From: Streptomyces tuirus
GTDB lineage: Bacteria > Actinomycetota > Actinomycetes > Streptomycetales > Streptomycetaceae
Reading direction: 5' to 3'
NCBI RefSeq assembly: GCF_014701095.1
Contig: NZ_AP023439.1
Location: forward strand, 4,452,001-4,516,000
DNA: 64,000 nt
This document shows positions 55,630-63,682 of this stretch, one piece after another. Each line of letters starts with the position of its first letter. Position 1 is the stretch's first letter. Position numbers and translations under genes: made by a program. Under the pieces are notes generated by a model. That model did no database searches and was not told the origin of the DNA. It saw nothing but the letters and a program-made list of their open reading frames with translations.

Positions 55630-56118
55630 CTACCGGTAGTTCACAAACTGAAGGGCGAAGTCGAAGTCCTTGCCCTTGAGCAGGGCGATGACGGCCTGCA
55701 GATCGTCACGGTTCTTGGAGCTGACCCGCAGCTCCTCGCCCTGCACCTGCGCCTTCACGCCCTTGGGGCCCTCGTCGCGGATGATCTTCGCGACCTTCTT
55801 GGCATTCTCCTGGGAGATGCCTTCCTTGATCGACGAGAAGATCTTGTACTCCTTGCCGGAGAGCTGGGGCTCGCCCGCCTCCAGAGCCTTCAGCGAGATG
55901 CCCCGCTTGATCAGCTTGGACTGGAAGACGTCGAGGATGGCCTTCACCCGGTCCTCGGAGTTCGCCTCCATGAGGATCTGCTCACCGGACCACGAGATCG
56001 AGGCACCCACGCCCTTGAAGTCGTAGCGCTGCGAGATCTCCTTGGCGGCCTGGTTGAGTGCGTTGTCGACCTCCTGCCGCTCGACCTTCGAGACGATGTC
56101 GAAACTGGAGTCGGCCAT
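55630..56118 (-). CDS. yajQ: YajQ-family nucleotide-binding protein
   Basis: A 162-residue protein of normal length for the family: MADSSFDIVSKVERQEVDNAL, RYDFKGVGASISW, FQSKLIKRGISLKALEAGE and a last strand FDFALQFVNYR. It has two ferredoxin-like domains. Homologues bind cyclic di-GMP in Xanthomonas and bind RNA or nucleotides elsewhere. The role in Streptomyces is not established. Start ATG 56118 is supported by the conserved N-terminus. Confidence 0.95.
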   Translation of the reverse strand: MADSSFDIVSKVERQEVDNALNQAAKEISQRYDFKGVGASISWSGEQILMEANSEDRVKAILDVFQSKLIKRGISLKALEAGEPQLSGKEYKIFSSIKEGISQENAKKVAKIIRDEGPKGVKAQVQGEELRVSSKNRDDLQAVIALLKGKDFDFALQFVNYR

Positions 56119-56337
56119 GTCCTGTGGCTCCTTGTATCGGGGTGCGTATCGTGCGTACCGGCATACGTGGGCGGTCGCAGGGCCCGTTCAGGTCCCGGGC
56201 CGCATCCGGCAAGCCTAGCCACCCGTGGCCCTCCGAGCGCCGATCAATCGGGTGGCGGAGCACCCCTCCGCATCGGGTATTGTTTACGTCGTTGCCACGG
56301 AGCGCCGCGGAAAGCGGCTCGACGGGCAGCAAACCCC

Positions 56338-56419
56338 GGCGGTGTGCCCGAGCGGCCAAAGGGAGCAGACTGTAAATCTGCCGGCTCAGCCTTCCCAGGT
56401 TCGAATCCTGGCGCCGCCA
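56338..56419 (+). tRNA. tRNA-Tyr (GTA anticodon)
   Basis: An 82-base class II tRNA. The acceptor arms GGCGGTG and CGCCGCC pair, the anticodon loop is CTGTAAA (anticodon GTA), a long variable arm is present, and the T arm is CCAGGTTCGAATCCTGG. The CCA end is not encoded. TATTGT about 55 bases upstream may be the -10. Confidence 0.97.
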
Positions 56420-56429
56420 CACTGGGGAA

Positions 56430-56470
56430 GACCCCCTCCGAACTGCGGAAACGCAGAGCGGAGGGGGTCT
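56430..56470 (+). terminator. Terminator of tRNA-Tyr
   Basis: GACCCCCTCCG and CGGAGGGGGTC form an 11-bp stem, followed by a T-rich tail (TCTTCGTTGT). It lies 11 bases after the tRNA. The gap 56471-56834 that follows contains degenerate GACCCGAAGGCCC-type repeats (about 56690-56765) and no gene. Confidence 0.85.
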
Positions 56471-56834
56471 CTTCGTTGTGCTGGGGGCGCTGTTCGGTCG
56501 GGCTCTAAGGTTGCCGAATACCTCTGCGCAAGGCCCATCGGGCCCGCGAGCCCCGCTCAGAGCCGAGCCGGAGAGGCCTTCCGTGATGAAGGTCATAAAG
56601 AGCTGCCGTTCGGCCTTCAGTCCGCCCCACCAACCCACGCGGCCACCCGGCCCGTCGTGCCCCACGGCATTGGCTCTGCCCGACGACCGGACGACCCGAG
56701 GGTCCGAAGGCCCGAAGCCCCAACCACCCGAAGACCTCACGACCCGAAGGCCCGAGGGCCCGGGCGATCGGAGGGCATGAACGCGTCAGATAAGCTGCCG
56801 CCCTTTCCAACAGCATTCTCTTGATGAGGTGTGA

Positions 56835-57662
56835 ATGAAAACAGGCAGACGGACCGTCGCGGTGGCCACGCTCGTGGGGGCGCTGGGGCTTTCGGTGCTG
56901 AACGCGCCGGCGGCTTAGGCGGCGGATACCGGTATCACCGTGTCGGGCATCGTCATCAACAACGGCAAGCCGATCGTCGTCGGCACGACGAAGGAGGTGG
57001 AGCCGCCGATCCGTTTCGACATCGCCCTGCCTTCCGGCTACAGCACCTCCGACCCCTCCCGTTACGACGCCTACCCCTTCCTCTACCGCGGCAGCATCAA
57101 TACGGCGGCCGACACAGGCGAGAACTTCATCCAGCCGGGCAGCTACACCTGCTACGAGACCGACTCCAAGCACGCTCACTGCGAGGGCAACCTCTACATC
57201 GACCCGCACCCGAGCCAGGAGCACGTCGACTCCAACAGCGACGCCACGACCTGGAAGGTCGGAGTCTCGCTGAAGCTGTGGAAGGCCGACGGCGGCCTCA
57301 AGACCGGGGAGTTGGAGACGCGGTCCGCGACCGCCCAGCTCAAGCGCGCGGCCAAGGCCACCACCAACGCCTCGCCGGAGCCGGTCACCAAGGGCAAGCC
57401 GATCACCGTCACGGGCAAGGTGACCCGGGCGAACTGGAGCACGAAGAAGTACGACGCCTACAGCGGCCGTACCGTCAGCCTGCAGTTCCGCGCCAAGGGC
57501 ACCGACAGCTACAAGACGCTCAAGAAGGCCACCGCCAGCAGCACCGGACGGCTGAAGACCACGGTCACCGCCTCGGTCGACGGCTACTACCGCTGGGTGT
57601 ACTACGGCAACTCCACGACCGGCGTCGCCACCAGCACGGCCGACTACGTCGACGTACGCTGA
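56835..57662 (+). pseudogene. Secreted protein gene with amber codon at the signal-peptide junction
   Basis: ATG 56835 starts a textbook signal peptide (KTGRRTVAVATLVGALGLSV, then LNAPAA). Codon 28 is TAG (56916-56918), exactly at the expected cleavage site. The same frame then continues open for 247 codons as AADTGITVSGIVINNGKPI through to YYRWVYYGNSTTGVATSTADYVDVR-like end sequence. The mature part has a Cys-containing domain (SYTCYETDSKHAHCEGN) and an Ig-like C-terminal domain (KGKPITVTGKVTRANW). A GTG at 56940 could restart translation but the product would not be exported. CAG or another codon changing to TAG is the simplest history. Readthrough cannot be excluded. Confidence 0.85.
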
Positions 57663-57681
57663 CGCCCTGGCCCACAACGCG

Positions 57682-57726
57682 AACGGGCCTCTTTCAACTG
57701 CGGAGAGCGGTTGAAAGAGGCCCGTT
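57682..57726 (+). terminator. Strong terminator after the amber-containing gene
   Basis: AACGGGCCTCTTTCAACTG and CGGTTGAAAGAGGCCCGTT form a 19-bp stem with one G-T pair and a seven-base loop, followed by GGCTTTGTG. It lies 20 bases after the stop. Its preservation suggests that the gene decayed recently. Confidence 0.88.
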
Positions 57727-57834
57727 GGCTTTGTGCCGTTACCCCGAATGAACGGCTGGGCGCGGCAAAAGGCATGGATGTCATTACGGTGTTCAGTGTT
57801 CAGTGCGACACGCAGAGCGAAGAACGCCCGCCCG

Positions 57835-57924
57835 GCGAGCGAACGCCGGGAAAAGAAGAACGCAGCGAGCGGCACGCCGAGAAAGATGAACGCAGCGAGC
57901 GGAACGCCGGGAAAAGAAGAGGGA
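57835..57924 (+). repeat. Three 30-bp tandem repeats before the CAP-domain gene
   Basis: Units at 57835, 57865 and 57895 (consensus GCGAGCGAACGCCGGGAAAA then GAAGAACGCA). The last unit ends in GAGGGA, the ribosome site for the CAP gene. The array is purine-rich and reads open in one frame as RSERNAGK-like repeats, but I do not consider it a gene. Confidence 0.85.
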
Positions 57925-57928
57925 GACG

Positions 57929-58486
57929 ATGACCGGGATGCGCAGGGCCGCGCTCGCTCTGGGAGCCACCCTTTTCGCGTGGGCCGGGCCGCCTCTGCCG
58001 ATGCCGCCGCCCTACCGGGAGTCGCCCTCGTGGCCCCTGCCGGCGCCCGGGCCGGTCCACCCGCGGGACAGCTCCCCGCACACCCGCCCGGACCAGGTCC
58101 GTGACGATACGGCGGCCGAGGTCGTCGACGCCGTCAACCGGCAGCGCGCCCACGCCGATTGCAGGCCCCTGCGGCTCCGCACCGCCCTCAACCGCGCCGC
58201 CCAAAGGCACAGCGCCGACATGGCCCGTGAGCAGCGCCTCACCCACAACGGAAGCGACGGCAGCAGCCCGGCCGCCCGGATGCGGGACGCCGGCTACCAC
58301 CCCGGCTACATCGCCGAGAACATCGCCGCCGGTCCCGGCACCCCGGAGTCCGCAGTCCGCACCTGGATCGACAGCCCCGAGCACCGGGACATCATGCTGA
58401 CCTGCCGTTACATCCACGCGGGCGTCGGTGTCGCGCACGGCCGCGGGGGACCCTGGTGGACGCTGGACCTGGCCACCGGTTACTGA
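57929..58486 (+). CDS. Secreted CAP/SCP-domain protein
   Basis: A 185-residue protein. The signal segment is short and atypical (MRRAALALGATLFAWAGPP). A Pro-rich spacer leads to a CAP domain: AEVVDAVNRQRAHADCRPL, ALNRAAQRHSADMAREQRLTHNG (cavity His), GYIAENIAAG (cavity Glu) and WIDSPEHRDIMLTCRYIHAGVGVA (second His). Two Cys could form a disulfide. CAP proteins in bacteria are extracellular and bind lipids or the wall. The exact role is unknown. Confidence 0.88.
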   Translation: MTGMRRAALALGATLFAWAGPPLPMPPPYRESPSWPLPAPGPVHPRDSSPHTRPDQVRDDTAAEVVDAVNRQRAHADCRPLRLRTALNRAAQRHSADMAREQRLTHNGSDGSSPAARMRDAGYHPGYIAENIAAGPGTPESAVRTWIDSPEHRDIMLTCRYIHAGVGVAHGRGGPWWTLDLATGY

Positions 58487-58518
58487 GCCGGGCACTGCCC
58501 TACGCACCCCACCCGCAC

Positions 58519-59532
58519 CTACTCCCCGGCGTGGGCGAGTTCGATGTCGTGGTCGCCCACGCCCGCGCCCGGGACCCTCAGCGACGCCGCCCGGGGCGGG
58601 TAGCCGGTCGCGATGACCGTGTACGCGCCGGTGTCCAGGTCGGACAAGGCGTACGCCCCGTCGGGACCGGTCTCCGTCGTGGCGACCACGTTGCCCGCCG
58701 CGTCCACCAGGGTCACCCGCGCGTCGCTCAGCGGCGCGCCCCCTCCGCGCACCGTGCCCCGCACCTGTGCGCCGGGCCGCAGTTCGAGCTCGACCCGGGT
58801 GATCCCGGCCGCGCCGATCTCGACGACGTGGGCCAGTGGCCGGTGCATGGGGGAGTTGACCGCGAGGGTCACCGGGCCCGGCACGAGGTCGGTGACCGTG
58901 AACTCGCCCAGGACGTCCGTCAGTCCGGTGGCCAGCACCTCCCCGCGCACGTCCGTCACGATGACCACGGCTTCGGCGACCGGTGTCCCGCCGTCCGGGG
59001 ACCGCACCACACCGGCGAGGCCGCTGGTGCCGCTCAGCAGGACGTCGTACGCCACCTGCTCGCCGGCCACGACGATCGTGGAGGCCTGCGGCTGGTAGCC
59101 CTCCGACGAGGCGATCAACACGTACGTTCCGGTGCCCGGAGCGTCCACGCCGTACGTCCCGTCACCCCGCGCGACCGACCGCCCGAGCTGCTTCCCACCG
59201 AGCGAGATCAACGTCACCGTGGCCCCGCCGACGGCGGCCCGGTCGGCCCCCAGCACACGGCCCCGCACGGGAATTCCGCCCTGATCGGCTGCCACGGGCA
59301 CGCCAACCACAGCGGCCGGCACGGCAACCACAGCGGCCGCCTCGGCCACCCCGACTTCCGCACCCCCGCCCTCCGCCACCTCGGCAACCACAGCGGCCAC
59401 CTCGGCCACCACAGCGGCCGACACGGCCACCACAGCGGCCGGTTCAGCCACCCCGGCTTCCGTACCCCTGGCCTCCACCCCGGCTTCCTCCACCCCGGCT
59501 TCCGCCGCCCCGGCTTCCGCCACCTGGGTCAC
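58519..59532 (-). CDS. Carboxypeptidase-regulatory-like repeat protein (probable detached 3' part of an MFS fusion)
   Basis: A 337-residue frame. The first 80 residues are Ala/Val/Glu repeats (AAVVAEV). Then come three Ig-like carboxypeptidase regulatory domains: residues about 88-165 (GIPVRGRVLGADRAAVGGATVTLI, DGTYGV), 168-245 (GLAGVVRSPDGGTPVAEAVVIV) and 250-330 (AQVRGTVRGGGAPLSDARVTLV, DGAYALSDLDTGAYTVIATGY). It has no signal peptide. It overlaps the truncated MFS frame by 89 bases in a different frame. In related Streptomyces proteins such domains follow an MFS transporter in one chain, so this is probably its broken-off tail. Confidence 0.75.
   Translation of the reverse strand: MTQVAEAGAAEAGVEEAGVEARGTEAGVAEPAAVVAVSAAVVAEVAAVVAEVAEGGGAEVGVAEAAAVVAVPAAVVGVPVAADQGGIPVRGRVLGADRAAVGGATVTLISLGGKQLGRSVARGDGTYGVDAPGTGTYVLIASSEGYQPQASTIVVAGEQVAYDVLLSGTSGLAGVVRSPDGGTPVAEAVVIVTDVRGEVLATGLTDVLGEFTVTDLVPGPVTLAVNSPMHRPLAHVVEIGAAGITRVELELRPGAQVRGTVRGGGAPLSDARVTLVDAAGNVVATTETGPDGAYALSDLDTGAYTVIATGYPPRAASLRVPGAGVGDHDIELAHAGE
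59290..59480 (-). repeat. Degenerate 21-bp repeats encoding the Ala/Val linker
   Basis: Units containing (A/C)ACCACAGCGGCC recur every 21 bases (clearest at about 59365-59445) with diverged copies on each side. They encode heptapeptides of the AAVVAEV type in the 58519-59532 frame. Confidence 0.75.
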
Positions 59533-60486
59533 CCCCGCCCCCCACCCCCCGCTGCCCCGGAACGAACGAGGCGACCGCGAAGGCGAGCAGTGCGGCGCCG
59601 GCCCCGATGGCCAGGACGACCTTGAACCCCTCCTGGGACGGCAGGGGCGTCCCCCCGAAGTCAGTCGTCAGCTGCGCCAGGATCACCCCGGCCACCGCGC
59701 TGGCGGTCGACGTACCGATGGACCGCATCAGCGTGTTGAGACTGTTCGCCGCACCCGTCTCCGAGGCCGGCACGGCGCTCATGATCAGCGCGGGCATCGA
59801 ACCGTAGGTGAAGCCGATGCCGGCGCCGATGACACAGGTGACGAGCACGAAGTGCCAGAGCTCGGACATCAGCACGATGTTCAGCCCGTGTCCGCCGGCC
59901 ACGACGAGGGCGCCGACCATCAGCGTGGTCTTCGGGCCCTTGGCCTTGGACAGGGCGGCGGAGACGGGAGCCGTGGCCATCATGACCAGCCCGGAGGGTG
60001 CCATCGTCAGACCGGCGACGAGCAGCGACTTGCCTAGACCGTAGCCGGTCGCCTCAGGCAACTGCAGAAGCTGCGGAATGACCAGGGACATGGCGAACAT
60101 CGCGAACCCGACGGCGATCGAGGCCAGGTTGGTGACCAGCACCTGACGGCGGGCGGTGGTCCGCAGGTCGACCAGCGGCTCCTTGACGCGCAGCTCCCAC
60201 CACCCCCAGGCGGGCAGCACGACGACGGCCGCCGCGAAGAGGCCGAGCGTGGTGCCGCTGCCCCAACCCCAGTCACCGCCCTTCGAGATGGCCAGCAGCA
60301 GGGACACCAGGCCGGCCGCCATGCCGATGCCTCCGACCAGGTCGAAGCGCCCGCCGGTGCGCACCTCCGACTCCGGCACGAGGGCCGGCACCAGCACGAG
60401 GGCGACGACACCCAGAGCGGCGGAGACCCAGAACAGGGCGTGCCAGTCGAAGTTGTCCGCGATCAGGCGCCCTGCGATGGGCCAGC
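59444..60486 (-). pseudogene. N-terminally truncated MFS transporter (DHA2) remnant
   Basis: The frame enters MFS homology abruptly at WPIAGRLIADNFDWHALFW, the motif C/TM5-TM6 region, at about 60486. Everything N-terminal (TM1-5, motif A) is missing, and the sequence upstream belongs to an opposite-strand gene. From there, FDLVGGIGMAAGLVSLLLA and further helices run to FAVASFVPGQRG, then a Gly-rich tail (GGGSRGGGSRGGG) and stop. No plausible start codon with a ribosome site is seen. Homopolymer C runs at 59531-59551 are a likely frameshift point separating it from the regulatory-like domains downstream. Confidence 0.8.
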
Positions 60487-60535
60487 CCCGCAGGGGAGAG
60501 GCATGTACAGCCCGCCCGCGCGGCACACTTGCCCC

Positions 60536-60748
60536 ATGTCCTCCCGCCGCAGAGTCTGCCCCGAGTGCCGCCGCGAGATCGCCGTCGTCGCCGGGCGGTA
60601 CGCGCGCCACGACCCGCCCGGCGCCCGCGAGCACGGCGAACTCACCTCATGCCCGGGCTCCCGCCGCCAGGCCCGCCCCGGCCCTGAACAGCCCTCGCTG
60701 GACGGCTACACGGTCCCGGACTTCCCCGGCCAACTTCCCCTGTTCTAG
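60536..60748 (+). CDS. Small Cys-containing (zinc-ribbon-like) protein
   Basis: A 70-residue protein. It starts MSSRRRVCPECRREIAVVAG, with a CPEC knuckle, and has a third Cys in LTSCPGSRR. Arg/Pro-rich, ends in DFPGQLPLF. The CxxC suggests metal binding although a full four-ligand set is not visible (His in YARHDPPGAREHG may contribute). No ribosome site is seen before ATG 60536, so it may be leaderless. Function unknown. Confidence 0.7.
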   Translation: MSSRRRVCPECRREIAVVAGRYARHDPPGAREHGELTSCPGSRRQARPGPEQPSLDGYTVPDFPGQLPLF

Positions 60749-60794
60749 GCCGACCTCGACCGGGCGGCCACGGTCAGACGGCCGGCCGCCGACG

Positions 60795-61451
60795 TCAGTT
60801 CCCAGCCACCGACTTCACCGCCACCGACACCGGCGTCGAGCCGCTGATCAGCTCCAGAGTGAGCCCGGCCGTCGCGGGGGTGTCCACCAGCTCCGCCAGT
60901 ACGGCGGCCACGTCGTCGCGCGGGATCGGGCCGCGGCCGGTGCGCGCCTCCAGGCGGACGAGACCGGTGCCGGCGTCGTCGGTGAGCTGGCCGGGGCGCA
61001 GGACCGTCCAGTCCAGGGCGTTCAGACCGCGCACATACGCGTCCGCCTCGCCCTTGGCGCGCAGATACACGTCGAAGATCTCGTCCCCCTGGTGGTGCGG
61101 GTCGGCGCCCATGGACGACACGATCACGAAGCGCCGTACGCCCGCCTTCACCGCCGCGTCCGCGAAGAGGATCGCCGCAGCCTTGTCCACCGTGTTCTTG
61201 CGGTCCACCCCGCTGCCCGGGCCCGCGCCCGCCGCGAAGACCGCCGCGTCGGCGCCCCGCAGCCGCTCCGCGACCTCGTCCACGGACGCCGACTCCAGGT
61301 CGAGCACGACCGCTTCGGCACCGGCCTCCCGCAGATCGTCGGCCTGTTCGGCCTTGCGGATGATCCCCGCGACCTCGTCCCCGCGCGCGGCGAGCAGCCG
61401 CTCCAGCCGCAACGCGATCTGACCATGACCACCAGCGATGACAATGCGCAT
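60795..61451 (-). CDS. NAD(P)-binding SDR/NmrA-like protein
   Basis: A 218-residue atypical short-chain dehydrogenase. MRIVIAGGHGQIALRLERLL is the nucleotide loop (GGHGQIA). VLDLESASVDEVAERLRGADAAVFAAGAGPGSG, FVIVSSMGAD and YLRAKGEADAYVRGLNALDWTVLRPGQL follow, as in YwnB/YtfG-like proteins. ATG 61451 was preferred to a longer frame. The substrate is unknown. Confidence 0.9.
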   Translation of the reverse strand: MRIVIAGGHGQIALRLERLLAARGDEVAGIIRKAEQADDLREAGAEAVVLDLESASVDEVAERLRGADAAVFAAGAGPGSGVDRKNTVDKAAAILFADAAVKAGVRRFVIVSSMGADPHHQGDEIFDVYLRAKGEADAYVRGLNALDWTVLRPGQLTDDAGTGLVRLEARTGRGPIPRDDVAAVLAELVDTPATAGLTLELISGSTPVSVAVKSVAGN

Positions 61452-61582
61452 GCCTTCGACCGTACGCCTGGACACCACCGCCCGCCGCGCGACCTCACCC
61501 ACACCACGCCACCCGCCCCCGGCACTTCGCCCCGCCCCACCCCAGGCCCTGCCCTACGACGCTCCTCCTGCTCCCGCTCCCC

Positions 61583-61651
61583 GCCCCTCTACGGCGCGTC
61601 ACCCCGCCCGTTTACGGCACGTCACCCCGCCCCTCTACTGCGCGTCACCCC
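61583..61651. repeat. Three 23-bp tandem repeats at the amidohydrolase 3' end
   Basis: Units at 61583, 61606 and 61629 (consensus GCCCCTCTACGGCGCGTCAC then CCC). The amidohydrolase stop codon (TAG on the minus strand) lies in the third unit. The 61452-61582 gap next to it holds nothing identifiable. Confidence 0.85.
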
Positions 61652-62894
61652 GCCCCTGCCGCGGCAGCCCCAGTTCCGCCGAAGCCGCCGAACTGCAGTA
61701 CTCCCGCACCGCGCTGGTCCGCGCCACCACGCGCCCCTGGTGCACGACGATCCGGCTGTACGCCAGCGACAGCACCCCCGCGAGCCGCTCCCCGCGCACC
61801 GCGAGCAACTCGGCCGGGAAGCCCGCCTCCACCCGCACCTCGGGCAGCCCCAGCACCTCCCGCGCCGACGCGCTCACCGCGTCGTACGCCTCCTCGGGCG
61901 GCAAGCCGTAGCGCGAGGCCAGCAGGAAGGCCGCCTCCAGCGGGTCGCCACGCCCCACCGGGTTCGCCACGTCCCGCAGTGCACCGCTCCCGGCGGCCAC
62001 CCGCACCCCGGCCGCCCGCAGCAGCCGTACCGGAGCCGCACCCCGACGGTCGACGCCGCCGCAGCCGCCCTGCGGCAGGCACACCACCGCCACTCCCGCT
62101 GCCGCGAGTTGGTCCGCCGTCCGGGAGGCCACCTCGGAGGGCAGCCGGCCGAGGTCGCCGCACGGGCTGAGGGTCACGCCGGGGCGCAGGCCGCCCGCCA
62201 TCGCCGCGAGCCGGGCCAGCCGGGCCGGGTCACCGGCGTCCGTGTGCAGGTCGACCGGGCAGCCGTGCTCGGAGGCCAGCTCCAGGACCGCCTCCACGTA
62301 CCCCGTCGGATCCGGGTCGAGGTCCGGCCGCCCGCCCACCACCGAGGCGCCCATCTTCACGGCGTCCCGCAGCATCGCCAGGCCGTCGGCGCCGGCGACC
62401 CCGGTCAGCACCCGGGGCATCGCCACCGTCGTCAGCTCCGCCAGCCCGCGCAGCGCGCGCCGCGCCTGCAGCACGGCCGTCAGCGCGCCCAGCCCCTGGA
62501 CGTCGCCCACGCGCACGTGCGCCCGCATCGCGGTCGCGCCGTGCCCGAGCTGGAGCAGCGCGGCCTCCGTCGCCCGGCGCTGCACGTCCTGCGGTTCGTA
62601 GGAGACGGGACCTTCGGCGTCGGCCGACAGGGCCGTGTCGGCGTGGGCGTGCGGCTCGGCCGGGGCCGGCAGCAGCAGATAGCCGCCGAGGTCCACTCGT
62701 GCCCGGCACGCGCGTGTGCCGCCCGCTCCCAGGCTGCCGGCCGTGCCGACCGCTTCGATGCGCCCGCCGCCCAGCCGTACGTCCACGGTCCGGCCGTCGG
62801 TGAGCCGCGCACCGCACAGCAGCAGCGAGGACGGGTCCGCCGGGCCGGGCGAGGACGACGGGGGCGGTGGGGGCTGCGGCCGGCTGTCGGGCAT
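61635..62894 (-). CDS. Amidohydrolase-family (cytosine-deaminase-like) protein with altered active site
   Basis: A 419-residue TIM-barrel protein. The composite beta-sandwich start (SLLLCGARLTDGRTVDVRLGGGRIEAV) and PAEPHAHADTALSADAEGP (HxH metal site) are intact. Next, VDLHTDAGDP keeps one metal His but has Ala where CodA has its catalytic Glu. TLSPCGDLGRLP lacks the usual His of the SH motif, and AGSGALRDVANPVGRGD has Gly where the metal Asp normally lies. It may be an inactive or altered relative. ATG 62894 has GGAG close upstream. Confidence 0.8.
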   Translation of the reverse strand: MPDSRPQPPPPPSSSPGPADPSSLLLCGARLTDGRTVDVRLGGGRIEAVGTAGSLGAGGTRACRARVDLGGYLLLPAPAEPHAHADTALSADAEGPVSYEPQDVQRRATEAALLQLGHGATAMRAHVRVGDVQGLGALTAVLQARRALRGLAELTTVAMPRVLTGVAGADGLAMLRDAVKMGASVVGGRPDLDPDPTGYVEAVLELASEHGCPVDLHTDAGDPARLARLAAMAGGLRPGVTLSPCGDLGRLPSEVASRTADQLAAAGVAVVCLPQGGCGGVDRRGAAPVRLLRAAGVRVAAGSGALRDVANPVGRGDPLEAAFLLASRYGLPPEEAYDAVSASAREVLGLPEVRVEAGFPAELLAVRGERLAGVLSLAYSRIVVHQGRVVARTSAVREYCSSAASAELGLPRQGRGDAQ

Positions 62895-63093
62895 CGCACT
62901 CCAGGGGCTCGGGGGCTGCGCGCGGGAGGACGCGTGATCACGCAGAGTGAGACGAGCCTAGGACGGCCTCCCGTCCGTGGCCGGGAGGAGCGCAATAGTC
63001 GTACCGGCGTGGTCCGCTCGCGGGGCGGGAGGTGCCCCACGGGGCTGCCGGGAGGACGGGCCGGGCGCCCGGGGTGGGTGCCTCGAAACGGAT

Positions 63094-63123
63094 TTGGGTG
63101 AACGGCCGCGGAGCGTGTAATGT
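63094..63123 (+). promoter_or_regulatory. Promoter of the tRNA-Thr/Met operon: TTGGGT-N18-TAATGT
   Basis: TTGGGT (63094-63099) and TAATGT (63118-63123) are 18 bases apart, ending 12 bases before the mature tRNA-Thr. The 62895-63093 gap upstream holds nothing else recognised. Confidence 0.65.
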
Positions 63124-63134
63124 CTTCATCGCTC

Positions 63135-63207
63135 GCCCCAATAGCTCAGTCGGCAGAGCGTCTCCATGGTAAGGAGAAGGTCAACGGTTCGATTCCGTTT
63201 TGGGGCT
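63135..63207 (+). tRNA. tRNA-Thr (GGT anticodon)
   Basis: A 73-base tRNA. Acceptor arms GCCCCAA and TTGGGGC pair, anticodon stem-loop TCTCC-ATGGTAA-GGAGA (anticodon GGT), T arm AACGGTTCGATTCCGTT. CCA is not encoded. Confidence 0.97.
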
Positions 63208-63254
63208 CTGGTGTGACTGGCTCCCGTCGCAAGACGGGGTCCGGACCACATCAA

Positions 63255-63327
63255 AGCGGTGTAGCTCAGTCGGTAGAGCAAGCGGCTCATAATCGCTGTG
63301 TCACCGGTTCAAGTCCGGTCACCGCTA
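63255..63327 (+). tRNA. tRNA-Met (CAT anticodon, elongator)
   Basis: A 73-base tRNA. Acceptor arms AGCGGTG and CACCGCT pair, anticodon stem-loop AGCGG-CTCATAA-TCGCT (anticodon CAT). A paired 1-72 position argues for an elongator rather than initiator. CCA is not encoded. It lies 47 bases after tRNA-Thr. Confidence 0.95.
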
Positions 63328-63332
63328 CTGAC

Positions 63333-63377
63333 AGTAGCCGATTGCGGGGTCGGTCCTTCGATCGGCTACTCTTTCTT
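63333..63377 (+). terminator. Terminator/attenuator between tRNA-Met and rpmG
   Basis: AGTAGCCGAT (63333-63342) and ATCGGCTACT (63361-63370) pair perfectly and are followed by CTTTCTT. It separates the tRNA genes from rpmG, 40 bases before the rpmG ribosome site. Confidence 0.85.
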
Positions 63378-63417
63378 GCGTTGAATCAGTCCATCCGTTC
63401 GTCTTAGGAGCACTCAC

Positions 63418-63582
63418 GTGGCTGCCACCGACGTCCGCCCGAAGATCACGCTGGCCTGCGTGGAGTGCAAGGAGCGGAACTACATCACCAAGAAGAACCG
63501 GCGTAACAACCCGGATCGCCTTGAGATGAAGAAGCACTGCCCGCGTTGCAACGCGCACACCGCGCACCGCGAAACGCGATAA
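63418..63582 (+). CDS. rpmG: 50S ribosomal protein L33 (zinc-binding form)
   Basis: A 54-residue ribosomal protein. ITLACVECKERNYITKKNRR and KKHCPRCNAHTAHRETR carry two CxxC pairs, the zinc-binding (C+) form. GTG 63418 follows TTAGGAG. The combination tRNA-Thr, tRNA-Met, rpmG is normal in Streptomyces. Actinobacteria often have a second, zinc-free L33 elsewhere. Confidence 0.97.
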   Translation: MAATDVRPKITLACVECKERNYITKKNRRNNPDRLEMKKHCPRCNAHTAHRETR

Positions 63583-63597
63583 TTCAGGCTCGTACAC

Positions 63598-63629
63598 GAG
63601 GCCGTTCCCGAGAGATCGGGGGCGGCCTC
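63598..63629 (+). terminator. Hairpin after rpmG
   Basis: GAGGCCG (63598-63604) pairs with CGGCCTC (63623-63629), with a CCCGAGAGATCGGG inner stem. It lies 15 bases after the stop. Confidence 0.7.
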
Positions 63630-63682
63630 GCGTCGTTGAGGGACCCGTACCGGTCAGTAGAGCTACCAGGAGGTACCGAGCC

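Noticed and set aside
56338..57726. tRNA-Tyr as an integration site of a mobile element
   Set aside because: No integrase, excisionase or repeated tRNA 3' end was seen downstream. The following genes are chromosomal in character.
57711..57932. Small open frame reading RSERNAGK-type repeats before the CAP gene
   Set aside because: Its coding potential is just the 30-bp minisatellite. It starts in a terminator and has no ribosome site.
63135..63377. tRNA-Thr/tRNA-Met as an attachment site
   Set aside because: No integrase or duplicated tRNA fragment is visible in the window. Only rpmG and a MaoC-like gene follow.
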